Assembly (NCBI GenBank): GCA_009841105.1
Contig: VXMM01000047.1
Location: forward strand, 1-48,836
Reading direction: 5' to 3'
Length of the DNA: 48,836 nucleotides
DNA from: Acidimicrobiia bacterium
GTDB taxonomy: Bacteria > Actinomycetota > Acidimicrobiia > Spongiisociales > Spongiisociaceae
Under the pieces are notes generated by a model. That model searched no databases and had not been told where the DNA came from. It saw only the letters and a list, made by a program, of their open reading frames with translations. A program made the position numbers and the translations under genes. Below, in pieces: positions 34,540-45,693 of the stretch. Position 1 is the stretch's first letter, and every line of letters starts with the position of its first letter.

Positions 34540-34806
34540 ATGTGTCGTAGCATCAGGACCCTTCACAACTTCGATCCGCCCGCCACGGACGAGGAGGTCA
34601 GCGCCGCCGCCTTGCAGTACGTGCGCAAGGTATCCGGCTCGGGCCGACCGTCCCGCGCCAACCAGGATGCGTTCGATCGAGCCGTAGCAGCAATCGCCAA
34701 GGAAACCCGGACGCTGGTCGACGCGCTCGTGACCAGGGCTCCGCCCAAGAACCGGGAGGTGGAAGCCGCCAAGGCGCGTGCCCGGGCTGCCGCCCGGAGG
34801 CGCTAA
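34540..34806 (+). CDS. DUF2277 protein
   Basis: An 88-residue basic protein beginning 'MCRSIRTLHNFDPPATDEEV' and containing 'ALQYVRKVSGSGRPSRANQ', the DUF2277 signature. It is fully helical in appearance and ends in an Ala/Arg/Lys-rich tail. The family is widespread in actinobacteria and related phyla without a known role; the Cys2 and the Arg/Asn motif are conserved in memory of the family. It follows the DUF5671-type gene by 32 bases and is probably co-transcribed with it. Confidence 0.88.
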   Translation: MCRSIRTLHNFDPPATDEEVSAAALQYVRKVSGSGRPSRANQDAFDRAVAAIAKETRTLVDALVTRAPPKNREVEAAKARARAAARRR

Positions 34807-34809
34807 CCG

Positions 34810-35634
34810 CTAGCGACGCCTGGTCCGGAAAGCCATCTGCATGGCGTTCTGGTCGAAGTATCCGGAGGGAACGCTTCCGGCCACCGCGAAGTGGTAGAGG
34901 GCGGTCTGGTAGATGGCGCTCAGGGCCGCCACCGCTGCCGCCGCGACGATGATCCAGATCACTCCGATCAGCAAACCCACGGCCCCGACGGCGCCTCCGG
35001 CCGAGATGCCCAGGAAGACAACCACGCCTCCCGGCAGGATCAGGAGGAACCCGATCAGACTCATCCCGAACTGCGCGGCCAGATTCTCGCCCCAGGTGCT
35101 GCGAAGCAGCGACCCGGACTTCTTGAGGGCGGCGACGGCGCCCGATCCCTCGATGACGATGATCGGCAGCACCAGGAAGGTAATGACCGACCAGGCCAGG
35201 CCCACGGCGGCGATGATTATCCGGCCGATGAGCCCGACCCGCTCCTCGATGGCCCGCAGGATGACCGACACGGTGGCCGACAGAAGCGCCCAGGGAACGA
35301 TCTTGCCGGCGCGGCGGGCGGCGCCCCGGATCGCGCTGCCGATGGTCGGATCCCCACCCTCGAGCCGCTCGTTGGCGGCGCTGACCAGGGCGGCATTGAA
35401 GAAGATGGTGATGTAGGCCAGCACGAAGTACATCGGGAGCAGCGCTAGCAGGCTGGTCCCGGTCATCGTCCCGTCTCCCGCTCCCGCGACGAAAACCGGC
35501 ACGATGAACGTGATGGCGACGATCACGGAGGCGATCCCGGAGATAATGGGCAGCAGGATCAGTTCCTTGTCGGCCTTGAGTACGTGCCAGGAGGACCGGG
35601 CGAGGGCGAGGGAATTGGAGAATCGTGACATCAT
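34810..35634 (-). CDS. Membrane protein, DUF6159-like
   Basis: A 274-residue protein with about six membrane segments, beginning 'MSRFSNSLALARSSWHVLKADKEL' (residues 2-24, here trimmed in thought to the motif 'SWHVLKADKELILLP'), which is the typical entry to DUF6159-type proteins: a short amphipathic helix, then a paired set of helices with a conserved Gly/Pro break and 'LKKSGSLLRSTWGENL' in a cytosolic loop. It ends three bases beyond the convergent DUF2277 gene. Function unknown; a role in membrane organisation is a guess that the sequence does not test. Confidence 0.75.
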   Translation of the reverse strand: MMSRFSNSLALARSSWHVLKADKELILLPIISGIASVIVAITFIVPVFVAGAGDGTMTGTSLLALLPMYFVLAYITIFFNAALVSAANERLEGGDPTIGSAIRGAARRAGKIVPWALLSATVSVILRAIEERVGLIGRIIIAAVGLAWSVITFLVLPIIVIEGSGAVAALKKSGSLLRSTWGENLAAQFGMSLIGFLLILPGGVVVFLGISAGGAVGAVGLLIGVIWIIVAAAAVAALSAIYQTALYHFAVAGSVPSGYFDQNAMQMAFRTRRR

Positions 35635-35717
35635 CCCATGGTACCGGAGCTAACGCGTTTGTTGAACGACCTCGCGGGCATTCCGGACGGTCCTGGGTTC
35701 GTCCGGAGCGCTCCCGG

Positions 35718-37271
35718 TCAGCGGTTGGAGACCCGCAGAACCTGTCCGGCCGAGGTGTGGGACAGCCGGCCCGACTCGATGGCGGCCTCGCCGTTGACGA
35801 AGACATGACTGACGCCCTCGGCGGTTGCCCGGCCGTTGTCGAAGGTGGCCCGGTCCTGGATGCGGTCCGGGTCGAACACGATCACATCGGCCGCCGCGCC
35901 GGGGCGGATCACCCCTCGGTCGGCCAGCCCGTACCGGTCGGCGGGCATGGAGGTCATCCGACGGATGGCATCCGGTAGCTCCAGCCATCCGCGATCCCGC
36001 ACCAGGTGCGCCAGCATCCGAGCATGGGCGCCGAAGCCTCGTGGGTGGGGGTGGGTTCCCCGGAAGAGACCGTCGGAACCCATCATTCCCAGGGGATGGG
36101 TCATGGCCCTCCGCAGCTTGGCCTCGTCGTTCCACCGGTAGACCATCAGGACCCGGAGCCGGCACTCTGCCAGCAGGGTGCAGACCACCTCCGCCACGGT
36201 GGGACCGACCAGCCCGATAGCGTCGGTGATGGGGCGTCCTTGGAGATGGTGGTAGGGGCCGGCCGGCAAGGCGGAGAAGTAGGCGTTGGCCGGATCCGGT
36301 ACGAAGCTGCGGAAGAACTCTTCGATGTGCGGTGCCAGGGCGGCGCGGACCGCCGGATCACCCAGCTTCGAGACGAGGCGGTCGGGAGGCCCGTCGTCGA
36401 ACCACCTGGGTAGGCAGAAGGCGAGGTGGGAGCTGGCCGCCATGTAGGGGTACGCATCGAAGGTGACATCGACACCGTCCTCCCTGGCGTCCGTCAGGAG
36501 TTGGTACAACTCGTCCGAACCGAAAAGGTGGGAGATGTGGACAGCCACTCCGGTCCTCCGGCCTACCTCCAGGGCCTCCTCCACTCCGGCAGCCACATCG
36601 CCCCGTATCCCCCGCACGTGGGATGAGTAGACCCCGCCGTACTCGGCCACCACCCGGGCCATCGCGATCAGCTCGTCCGTATCGGCGTGCCCGGACGGGA
36701 AGTAGTCCAGCCCTACCTGGATCCCGGAGGCGCCCGTCTCCATTCCTTGGCGCGTGAGGTCCTCCATGTGCCTGATCTCCGACGGGTCGGCAGGACGGGG
36801 ATCCCATCCCACTGCCTCGGCTCGGACGGCGAGGAAGCCCACCTGGGGCACCACGTTGATGCCCGCTCGACCTTTGAAGAGGCTTAGGTACTGCTCGGGA
36901 TCCGACCACTCCCAGTCCTCGTCGGGCGGTCCGTTGAATACCTCCAGGTAGGCGACCAGTTCAGCCCGGCGGCCGGAGGACGCCGGAGCGTAGGCGAATC
37001 CGTCGGGCGCCAGTAGGTCGGTGGTGACCCCCTGGCGCAACCGGGCTTCGGTGTCGTCGCCCCTGAGTATCGAGAACTCGGAGTGGGCGTGGACGTCGAT
37101 GAATCCCGGGCATACGACCGAGCCGGCCACGTCCACGGTTCGCCGAGCTTCGCGGCCCGCCAGTGATCCGACGGCCACGATGCGCCCGCTCGCGAGGCCC
37201 ACGTCGGCCCGGGCGCCGGGACTGCCGGTGCCGTCGATGACGGTGCCGGAGGTCAGTAGCCAGTCGAGCAT
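35718..37271 (-). CDS. N-acyl-D-amino-acid deacylase-like amidohydrolase
   Basis: A 517-residue member of the amidohydrolase superfamily. It has the small beta domain at both ends ('GTVIDGTGSPGARADVGL', 'GVIRPGAAADVIVFDPDRI'), the metal motif 'PGFIDVHAHSEF', 'GLDYFPSGHADTDEL', 'YSSHVRG' and 'VHISHLFG'. The Cys that bridges metal in true D-aminoacylases is absent: the equivalent stretch reads 'LLAPDGFAYAP'. So the family is clear but the substrate is not. ATG 37271 has GGGGAGG nine bases before it; an ATG at 37280 overlaps the pepP stop. It is last of a four-gene minus-strand run. Confidence 0.85.
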   Translation of the reverse strand: MLDWLLTSGTVIDGTGSPGARADVGLASGRIVAVGSLAGREARRTVDVAGSVVCPGFIDVHAHSEFSILRGDDTEARLRQGVTTDLLAPDGFAYAPASSGRRAELVAYLEVFNGPPDEDWEWSDPEQYLSLFKGRAGINVVPQVGFLAVRAEAVGWDPRPADPSEIRHMEDLTRQGMETGASGIQVGLDYFPSGHADTDELIAMARVVAEYGGVYSSHVRGIRGDVAAGVEEALEVGRRTGVAVHISHLFGSDELYQLLTDAREDGVDVTFDAYPYMAASSHLAFCLPRWFDDGPPDRLVSKLGDPAVRAALAPHIEEFFRSFVPDPANAYFSALPAGPYHHLQGRPITDAIGLVGPTVAEVVCTLLAECRLRVLMVYRWNDEAKLRRAMTHPLGMMGSDGLFRGTHPHPRGFGAHARMLAHLVRDRGWLELPDAIRRMTSMPADRYGLADRGVIRPGAAADVIVFDPDRIQDRATFDNGRATAEGVSHVFVNGEAAIESGRLSHTSAGQVLRVSNR

Positions 37272-37276
37272 GGCTG

Positions 37277-38761
37277 TCATCCTCCCCTGGACGGCTGCCG
37301 GTAGGGCTCGAGGAACGGCATCAGCGGCGCCTCGGCGCACAGGTCCTCGATCCGGTCGGGGTCGGTGGGAACGCCGCCGGTCAGGATCTCATGGCCGGAT
37401 CCGGTGATCAGGACATCGTCCTCGATCCGGATGCCGGTGCCCCGGAACTCCTCGGGGATGGGGTGTACCACCCTTGGGGCCGCCTCGCGCTCTTTCTTCT
37501 CGAGTTCCTTGGCCTTGGGTGTCCCGAGTGCCATGCGCCGCTCCATCCACTCGTCGATGTCGTACTCCAGCATCGCCAGTTCGATCGTCTCCCGCTCGGG
37601 GTCGACGTAGAGGCCCGGTTCAACCGTGAACACCATGCCAGGCTCCAGAGGCCGGGGGGCGCCCTCCACCCGGTAGGCCCCGGCGTCGTGGACGTCGGCA
37701 CCAAGCCAGTGTCCGGTGCCGTGCATGAAGAACTCCCGGTAGTGGTGCATGCGCGCCGCGTCTTCGGTCGGTCCTGGCAGCAAACCGAGCTGCACCAGAC
37801 CCTCGGTCAGGACAGCGCTGGCCCGGTCATGCTGGTCCTTCAGGCTGCGCCCGGGGCGGCAGAGGTCCAGGGCCGCACGCTGGGCGCTCAGTACCAGGTC
37901 GTATAGAGCCCGCTGGGGTGCGGTGAACCGACCGTTTGCCGGGAAGGTCCGGGTGATATCGGCCGAGTAGTAGCCGAACTCAGCGCCGGCGTCGATCAGC
38001 ACCAGGTCGCCGTCCGCCATGCGCCCGTCGTTGTCGGTGTAGTGGAGGATGCAAGCGTTGGCTCCCGACGCGACGATGGACGGGTAACCGTCACGGCGCG
38101 CCCCCCGCATCCTGAACACGTACTCCAGAGCCGCCTGAACCTGGTACTCGTACCTGCCGGGTGCTGCGAAGCGCATGGCCTCGGCATGGGCCTCCGCCGT
38201 GATCTCGCAGGCGGCCCGGAGCAGGTCGATCTCTTCGGGGGTCTTGAGCAGGCGCATCTCCCCGACCAAGGGAGAGATGTCTCGGAACTCCCCTGGGATT
38301 GCCCTTCCGTAGCGCTGGCCGAGCCCTGCCAGACCCCTGGCCAGGCCTAGGACCCTGCTGTGGAAGCCGGGGTTGCCGAGCGGCAGGAACACTGTCCGGT
38401 GTCCTACCAACCGCCTTCGGAGGATCCCGTCTAACTCCTTGATCGGGTAGGAGGCGTCGGCGCCGAAACGTCCTCTAGCGCCGTCCGTCCCGGCCCGCAG
38501 GCCGGTCCAGATCTCGATCTCCCGGTCGCGTGGACGGACGAACAGGACGTACTGCTCGTCCGCCGCTTGCGGGTCAAGCAGCATGACGGCGTCCGGCTCG
38601 TCGAATCCGGTCAGGTAGTGGAAGTCCGAGTTCTGGCGGAACGGGTATTCCACGTCGTTGTTACGAGAGACCTCGGTGCCAGCTGGGAGGAGGGCGATGC
38701 CGTCACCGATCCGGCTGGCCAGACGTTCCCGTCGCTCGGCGTGGACGGAGGAGCTACCCAT
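37277..38761 (-). CDS. pepP: Xaa-Pro aminopeptidase, M24B family
   Basis: A 494-residue dimetal aminopeptidase that removes an N-terminal residue before proline. The N-terminal domain starts 'RRERLASRIGDGIALLPAG' and has 'YPFRQNSDFHYLTGFDEP', the AMP_N signature. The catalytic pita-bread domain has the metal ligands: Asp in 'IDAGAEFGYYSADITRTF', His in 'HGTGHWLGADVHD', and Glu in 'FTVEPGLYV' and 'IRIEDDVLIT'. Length matches AMP_N-type PepP. It is coupled to the deacylase downstream, and 45 bases separate it from the dehalogenase gene upstream. Confidence 0.93.
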   Translation of the reverse strand: MGSSSVHAERRERLASRIGDGIALLPAGTEVSRNNDVEYPFRQNSDFHYLTGFDEPDAVMLLDPQAADEQYVLFVRPRDREIEIWTGLRAGTDGARGRFGADASYPIKELDGILRRRLVGHRTVFLPLGNPGFHSRVLGLARGLAGLGQRYGRAIPGEFRDISPLVGEMRLLKTPEEIDLLRAACEITAEAHAEAMRFAAPGRYEYQVQAALEYVFRMRGARRDGYPSIVASGANACILHYTDNDGRMADGDLVLIDAGAEFGYYSADITRTFPANGRFTAPQRALYDLVLSAQRAALDLCRPGRSLKDQHDRASAVLTEGLVQLGLLPGPTEDAARMHHYREFFMHGTGHWLGADVHDAGAYRVEGAPRPLEPGMVFTVEPGLYVDPERETIELAMLEYDIDEWMERRMALGTPKAKELEKKEREAAPRVVHPIPEEFRGTGIRIEDDVLITGSGHEILTGGVPTDPDRIEDLCAEAPLMPFLEPYRQPSRGG

Positions 38762-38806
38762 GAAGGCGGAGCCTACCGGTGGCGCCGGTGGTCGAGGGTG
38801 CGCCCG

Positions 38807-39673
38807 TCATGCCAGAGCTGCCAGCCAGCCGGCGAGGGCGTCGCCTATCACGTCGGGAGAATCCTCCTGGAGGAAGTGGATGCCCGGCACGGTGATCTCG
38901 GTCTGGTTGGGCCATGACCGGCACACCTCCCGGGGGCGGCCCACCAGGATGGAGCCAGGGTCGGCGTTCACGAACAACTTGGGCACATCCCACGTGGCCA
39001 GCCGGGCCGAGTAGCTTTCGACCACCTCGTGTACATCGGCCGGGCGGCCTTGGATCGGGATCTCACGGGGCCAGGTGAGGGTGGGCCGCCGGTACTCCCC
39101 CGGCTGGCGGAAGGGCCGCCGGTACTCGTCCATCTCGTCCCCGGACAGGTCGCGCATGATGGAGGCGGGCAGGATCCGCTCCACGAAGAAGTTCTTCCGA
39201 AGCACCATCTCCTCACCGGCTTCCGAGCGCATCCCCCGGAAGGCTCCCCGGGCGACTTCCGGCCAGTCCTCCCAGTTCAACGGGGTGACGATGGCTTCCA
39301 TGTAGGCCAGGCCCGCCACCGAGTCGGGATGGCGGACCGCCCAGTCGAAGCCCAGCGCCGAGCCCCAGTCGTGCGCCACGAGGGTGACCCTCTCGTTCAC
39401 CTTGAGCAGGCGCAGCAGCTCGTCGAGGTAGCGACGGTGCTGGACGAAGCGGTAGGCGTGGGGGCCTGAGCCGGGCAGCTTGGCCGAGTCGCCCATCCCG
39501 ATCAGGTCGGGGGCGATGCAGCGACCCAGGTCCGCGACGTGGGGGAGGACATTGCGCCAGAGATAGGACGAGGTCGGGTTCCCGTGCAGGAACAGGATGG
39601 GGTCACCGGACCCGACGTCAACGTATGCCATGTCGAGATCGAACACCCGGCGAATTCGCTTCTCGAGCTTCAT
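38807..39673 (-). CDS. dhaA: Haloalkane dehalogenase, HLD-II type
   Basis: A 288-residue alpha/beta hydrolase with every catalytic feature of haloalkane dehalogenase: oxyanion/halide motif 'LHGNPTSSYLWRN' (halide Asn32), nucleophile Asp102 followed by the halide-binding Trp103 ('VAHDWGSALGFDWA'), catalytic acid Glu126 ('AYMEAI'), which marks subfamily HLD-II, and His266 ('GIHFLQED'). It should convert short haloalkanes to alcohols, releasing halide. It follows the CDGSH gene by 27 bases. A natural organohalogen source (marine or soil) is plausible but is not shown by the window. Confidence 0.93.
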   Translation of the reverse strand: MKLEKRIRRVFDLDMAYVDVGSGDPILFLHGNPTSSYLWRNVLPHVADLGRCIAPDLIGMGDSAKLPGSGPHAYRFVQHRRYLDELLRLLKVNERVTLVAHDWGSALGFDWAVRHPDSVAGLAYMEAIVTPLNWEDWPEVARGAFRGMRSEAGEEMVLRKNFFVERILPASIMRDLSGDEMDEYRRPFRQPGEYRRPTLTWPREIPIQGRPADVHEVVESYSARLATWDVPKLFVNADPGSILVGRPREVCRSWPNQTEITVPGIHFLQEDSPDVIGDALAGWLAALA

Positions 39674-39700
39674 GCCTCGTCCGGTCGGTGTGCTCGGAGG

Positions 39701-40363
39701 TCAGCCGGTGAACCCGGCTTCCTTGTGGGATCCGTCGCAGAGCGGCTTCTGGGCGGAGTGACCGCACCGGCACAACGTGACCCGGTTCCTCACCTCGAAG
39801 GGCTCGCCGTCCGATCGCTCGACCCGGATCCCGCCGGTTAGCCACAGCGGACCATCGGTGATGACCGATATCTCGACGGGCAGAGCCGGTTCGATCTCGG
39901 CGCCGTCGACCGTGTAGGAGAGCGCGCCCGAGGGGCACCGTTCGATCATGGCCATCACCTGGCTCCGGACCACGCTGTCATCGGTCTCGGGGGTCATCAT
40001 CCAGATGTTGGAGATACGGTTGCCACAGAACCCGGCGTGCACGCAGATGCTGCGGTCGTCCGATACCTCGATGCCGGTCCCGCCCAGTTCCGCGCAGCGC
40101 TCCCGAAAGGAGTCGGTTGGGGCTGTTTCGGTACCGTCGAATCCCACCCTGCCGTGCGCCCCGTCACAGTACGGCTTCCGGGCCGACTCCCCGCACCTGC
40201 ACAGCGCGTAGACCGGCTTCTGGTCGCTCACCTCCTCGCTCCGCCAGGTGAGGGGTTCGCCGTGTTCCGACATGACCGCGTGCCTGACCCGCAACGGCGC
40301 CGGTCCCGAGACAATGTACGGGCCGTCGGGTCCGACGGTGACGGTTACGGGCTGCTCGGCCAC
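39701..40363 (-). CDS. Double CDGSH protein with central Fe-S domain
   Basis: A 220-residue protein with two CDGSH iron-sulfur sites (2Fe-2S, three Cys and one His): Cys55, Cys57, Cys66, His70 in 'CRCGESARKPYCDGAH' and Cys198, Cys200, Cys209, His213 in 'CRCGHSAQKPLCDGSH'. Between them lies a divergent 4Fe-4S domain of the Fer4_19 type: 'ICVHAGFC' and 'IERCPSGAL'. All ligands are present, so up to three clusters may be bound: probably an electron carrier or redox sensor. GTG start with GGAGGA just upstream. First of a run with the dehalogenase, PepP and deacylase genes. Confidence 0.88.
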   Translation of the reverse strand: MAEQPVTVTVGPDGPYIVSGPAPLRVRHAVMSEHGEPLTWRSEEVSDQKPVYALCRCGESARKPYCDGAHGRVGFDGTETAPTDSFRERCAELGGTGIEVSDDRSICVHAGFCGNRISNIWMMTPETDDSVVRSQVMAMIERCPSGALSYTVDGAEIEPALPVEISVITDGPLWLTGGIRVERSDGEPFEVRNRVTLCRCGHSAQKPLCDGSHKEAGFTG

Positions 40364-40438
40364 TGTCTCCTCCAGATGTAGGGGCGGACTGAGCGAACTA
40401 TACGTAGCTTCCGGCGCATAGGCGCGGAACGCAGCCGG

Positions 40439-41820
40439 TCAGCCTAGGCGGTGTTCGAGTATCCGGAGTTGTTCCCGTACCGAGGCGAAGCCGGCTCCAC
40501 CCGTCGATCGGCGCCGGCGGACCGACCCGACCGGGTCGGTGAGCGAGAGGTCGGAGGGTTCGAACCGGGGGTCGATCTCGACCAGATCGGCGATGGTCGC
40601 CTCCGGGAGGGCCTTACCCGCGGCCGACAGCGCCGCCAGCAGGGCGCCCACCGCATGGTGGGCGTCGCGGAACGGGACTCCCCGTTCGACCAGGGCCTCG
40701 GCCAGGTCGAGAGCGGTTACCGACGGGTCCGGCGCGGGCGGGTGGAAGTCGGCGCTGCCGATCAGGGCCGTCATCGCCACCAGCGCGCCGGCCAGAGCGT
40801 CGTCGATGGCGAACAGGGCCGCTTTGTCCTCCTGCAGGTCACGGTTGTACGTCATGGGCAGGCCCTTCTGGAGGGCCATCAGGCCTGTCAGGTACCCAAT
40901 GGCTGTAGCCGTCCGGCCGCGGGCCAGCTCTGCTATGTCGGGATTCTTCTTGTGAGGCATTGCCGACGAGCCGGTCGTCAGGGCGTCGCTGAAGGTCACC
41001 CAACCGAATTCGGTGGTGGTCCACAGCACGCATTCGGTGGCTAGCCGCGACAGGTGGACCAGCGCCTGGGTGCAGGCGAAGGCGTACTCGGACACGTGGT
41101 CCCGGGCCGCCACCGCGTCCATCGAGTTCATGAACCGGCCGCCCATACCCAGCAACTCGGCCGAACGGTCCGGGTCGAGCGGAAGGCTGCTCCCCCCGAG
41201 CGCGCCTGCGCCCAAGGGTGAGACGTCCAATCGGCGGCCCAGGTCCTCGAACCGTTCGATGTCCCTCAACGCGGTCGACACATAGGCCAGCAAGTGGTGT
41301 GCGAGCGGGACGGCCTGAGCCTGCTGGAGGTGGGTGTAGCCCGCCACCACCGTGTCCCCGGCCTCCTCGGCGGCCTCCATCATCGCCAGGCAGAACCTCC
41401 GGAGATCGTCGATCCTGGCCCCGGCGGAGCGGAGCAGGTAGAGGCGGAGGTCCAGCGCCACCTGATCGTTCCGGGACCGCCCGGTGTGGAGCTTGCCGGC
41501 AACCTCGCCCACCAGCTCGCCCAGCCTCCGTTCCACGGCCGAATGGACGTCCTCGTCACTCTCCAGGAACCGGAAGGTGTTCCCGTCCGCCTCGGTCACG
41601 ATTTCCTGCAGGCCCTCGGTGAGCGTGGCTACTTCCTCGTTACTCAAGAGCCCGGCCTCGCCGAGCATGGCGACGTGGGCGAGGGATCCGGTGAGGTCGT
41701 CCCGCAGCAGGCGCCGGTCGGAGTGGTCCACGGTGAAGTCCCAGAGGATCCGGTGGGGGCCTTCGGAGAAGCGTCCCCCCCACATCTGGGCGTCCCGGCC
41801 GCCGGTGGCCGGAGTGCCGG

Positions 41821-41824
<4 letters not shown>
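40439..41824 (-). CDS. argH: Argininosuccinate lyase
   Basis: ArgH splits argininosuccinate into arginine and fumarate, the last step of arginine synthesis. The 461-residue protein has the family start '[18 protein letters not shown]', the '[18 protein letters not shown]' block, '[11 protein letters not shown]' and the signature loop '[13 protein letters not shown]' with the catalytic Ser. The ATG overlaps the argG stop (ATGA), so argR, argG and argH are made from one coupled message. The N-terminal 14 residues ([14 protein letters not shown]) are a short extension. Confidence 0.96.
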
Positions 41825-43022
<1,198 letters not shown>

Positions 43023-43026
<4 letters not shown>

Positions 43027-43484
43027 CCGCTCACTCCTAGCTCTTCTATCAACTGTGCTACCGCCGGTCCGCCGGTCTCCTCCCCGGCCACGACCAGCAA
43101 CGTGTCATCTCCGGCCACGGTACCCAGGATCCCTGCGGCTCCGGCGTCGTCGATGGCGGCCGCTACCACATGGGCGGCTCCCGGAGGGGTCTTGATCACC
43201 ACCAGGTTGCCGCTCGACCGGACCGATGTCACGTAGGTGGACAGGGTCATGGCCAGGGCATCCCGGGTATCACCGGAGTCGGAATCTGGCTCCCAGAGGT
43301 ACCGGAACGAACCGTCCGCCGTCCTCGCTTTGACCGCGCCGACCGCCCAGAGGTCCCGTGAGACCGTGGCCTGGGTGACCTGGAATCCCCGCTCCGCCAA
43401 GAGCCGGGCCAGGTCGGCCTGGCTCGATACGGCCTGTTCGGACAGGATGCTCCGCACGGCTCTCCGGCGCGCCTCCGTGGTCAT
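43023..43484 (-). CDS. argR: Arginine repressor
   Basis: A 153-residue ArgR. The N-terminal winged helix ('[20 protein letters not shown]', '[20 protein letters not shown]') binds ARG boxes; the C-terminal hexamerisation domain has '[20 protein letters not shown]' and the arginine site '[13 protein letters not shown]'. The stop overlaps the argG start (ATGA). The three ATGCA half-sites 10-36 bases before its ATG indicate that it represses its own operon when arginine is bound. ATG 43484 has no strong ribosome site. Confidence 0.95.
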
Positions 43485-43493
43485 CCGCGTAAG

Positions 43494-43520
43494 TATGCAC
43501 CTTCATGCATGATTATGCAA
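43494..43520. promoter_or_regulatory. ARG boxes upstream of argR
   Basis: Three half-sites lie in tandem: ATGCA (43495-43499), ATGCAT (43505-43510) and ATGCA (43515-43519), each ten bases apart (one helical turn). TGCAT-GATT-ATGCA (43506-43519) is a perfect inverted repeat, like actinobacterial ARG boxes. On the minus strand a CATAAT (43512-43517) within the site could be the -10 box, so bound ArgR would block transcription. Confidence 0.7.
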
Positions 43521-43833
43521 ACTCTGCCGGAACCTGCCGGAGCCGAGACCGAAAACGGACGCCGTAAAGGCAAGCTGTCAGTGGTTAATGATCAGTCCAG
43601 CCCAACCTAGACGAGCAACTAGTTGCTCGTGGTCGGTCTGCGTTGCGGCGGCGTGCTCTGGACCGCCATCGACGCCCCTGGCTGCGTCCTGCCTCCTCAA
43701 CGTACCCTGCGGGTACGCCTTCGTCAGCAGTCCTTGCCATAGACGCCGCTGGCGGCGCCACATCCCACCGCCACCCCACAGACCGACCACGGGACCCGCG
43801 ATAACAAACGAGCGCTCATAGCGTGAACACGCC
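43521..43833. other. ahcY-argR intergenic region rich in palindromes
   Basis: About 310 bases hold no convincing gene. They contain a perfect 20-bp palindrome (43611-43630), a hairpin CGTACCC-TGC-GGGTACG (43701-43717) and a hairpin CGCCG-CTGG-CGGCG (43744-43757). These lie after the argR promoter region and before the 3' end of ahcY on the minus strand. No T-tract follows them, so they do not look like ordinary intrinsic terminators of ahcY. Confidence 0.55.
43611..43630. repeat. Perfect 20-bp palindrome
   Basis: ACGAGCAACTAGTTGCTCGT equals its own reverse complement over all 20 bases without a loop. That form favours a dimeric DNA-binding protein site over an RNA hairpin. It lies 127 bases upstream of the argR ATG. 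Confidence 0.8.
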
Positions 43834-45303
<1,470 letters not shown>

Positions 45304-45693
45304 CTGTGCGTTCTCCTGATCGGTCGGGGTTAAGGCGCGTCCGCCACCATGAGTCCGTCTTGACAGGATATCGCTGGCGTCGAAGGGCGGCGCGGAATCG
45401 GCGGGCATGCGATCGGATCCGGTCCGCCGGATTATATCGACGGCACACGCCAACCGATCCTCGCGCACTCCACTATCTGTCGGGATCAAAATGTCCATTC
45501 ACCAGGCTATAGGCATCCGGGCACGCCTAGCATTGCGTTCCTGTCGCGCTAGCCGACCCGTATTTGTTGCGCCCGCGAATGTGTTTTAGGGCGGGATTGC
45601 TGATCCGGGTAGGGTACGCCAGCTACGCGAGGAGGCGCTGGTGGTCCGGCCCTCCCCGGCGGGTAGCCGACGCAAGATTTAGAGGAGGAACCC
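45304..45693. other. Divergent promoter region, ahcY and sugar ABC genes
   Basis: These 390 bases lie between two divergent genes. On the minus strand a perfect TATAAT (45431-45436) about 130 bases before the ahcY ATG is a candidate -10 box, without a good -35 partner. The leader after it was inspected for an S-adenosylhomocysteine riboswitch and none was recognised. On the plus strand a strong AGAGGAGG ends five bases before the lipoprotein ATG. No gene is seen. Confidence 0.5.

Noticed and set aside
45304-45440. S-adenosylhomocysteine riboswitch before ahcY
   Set aside because: The leader was read on the minus strand, but the conserved core of that riboswitch was not recognised. A covariance search would decide.
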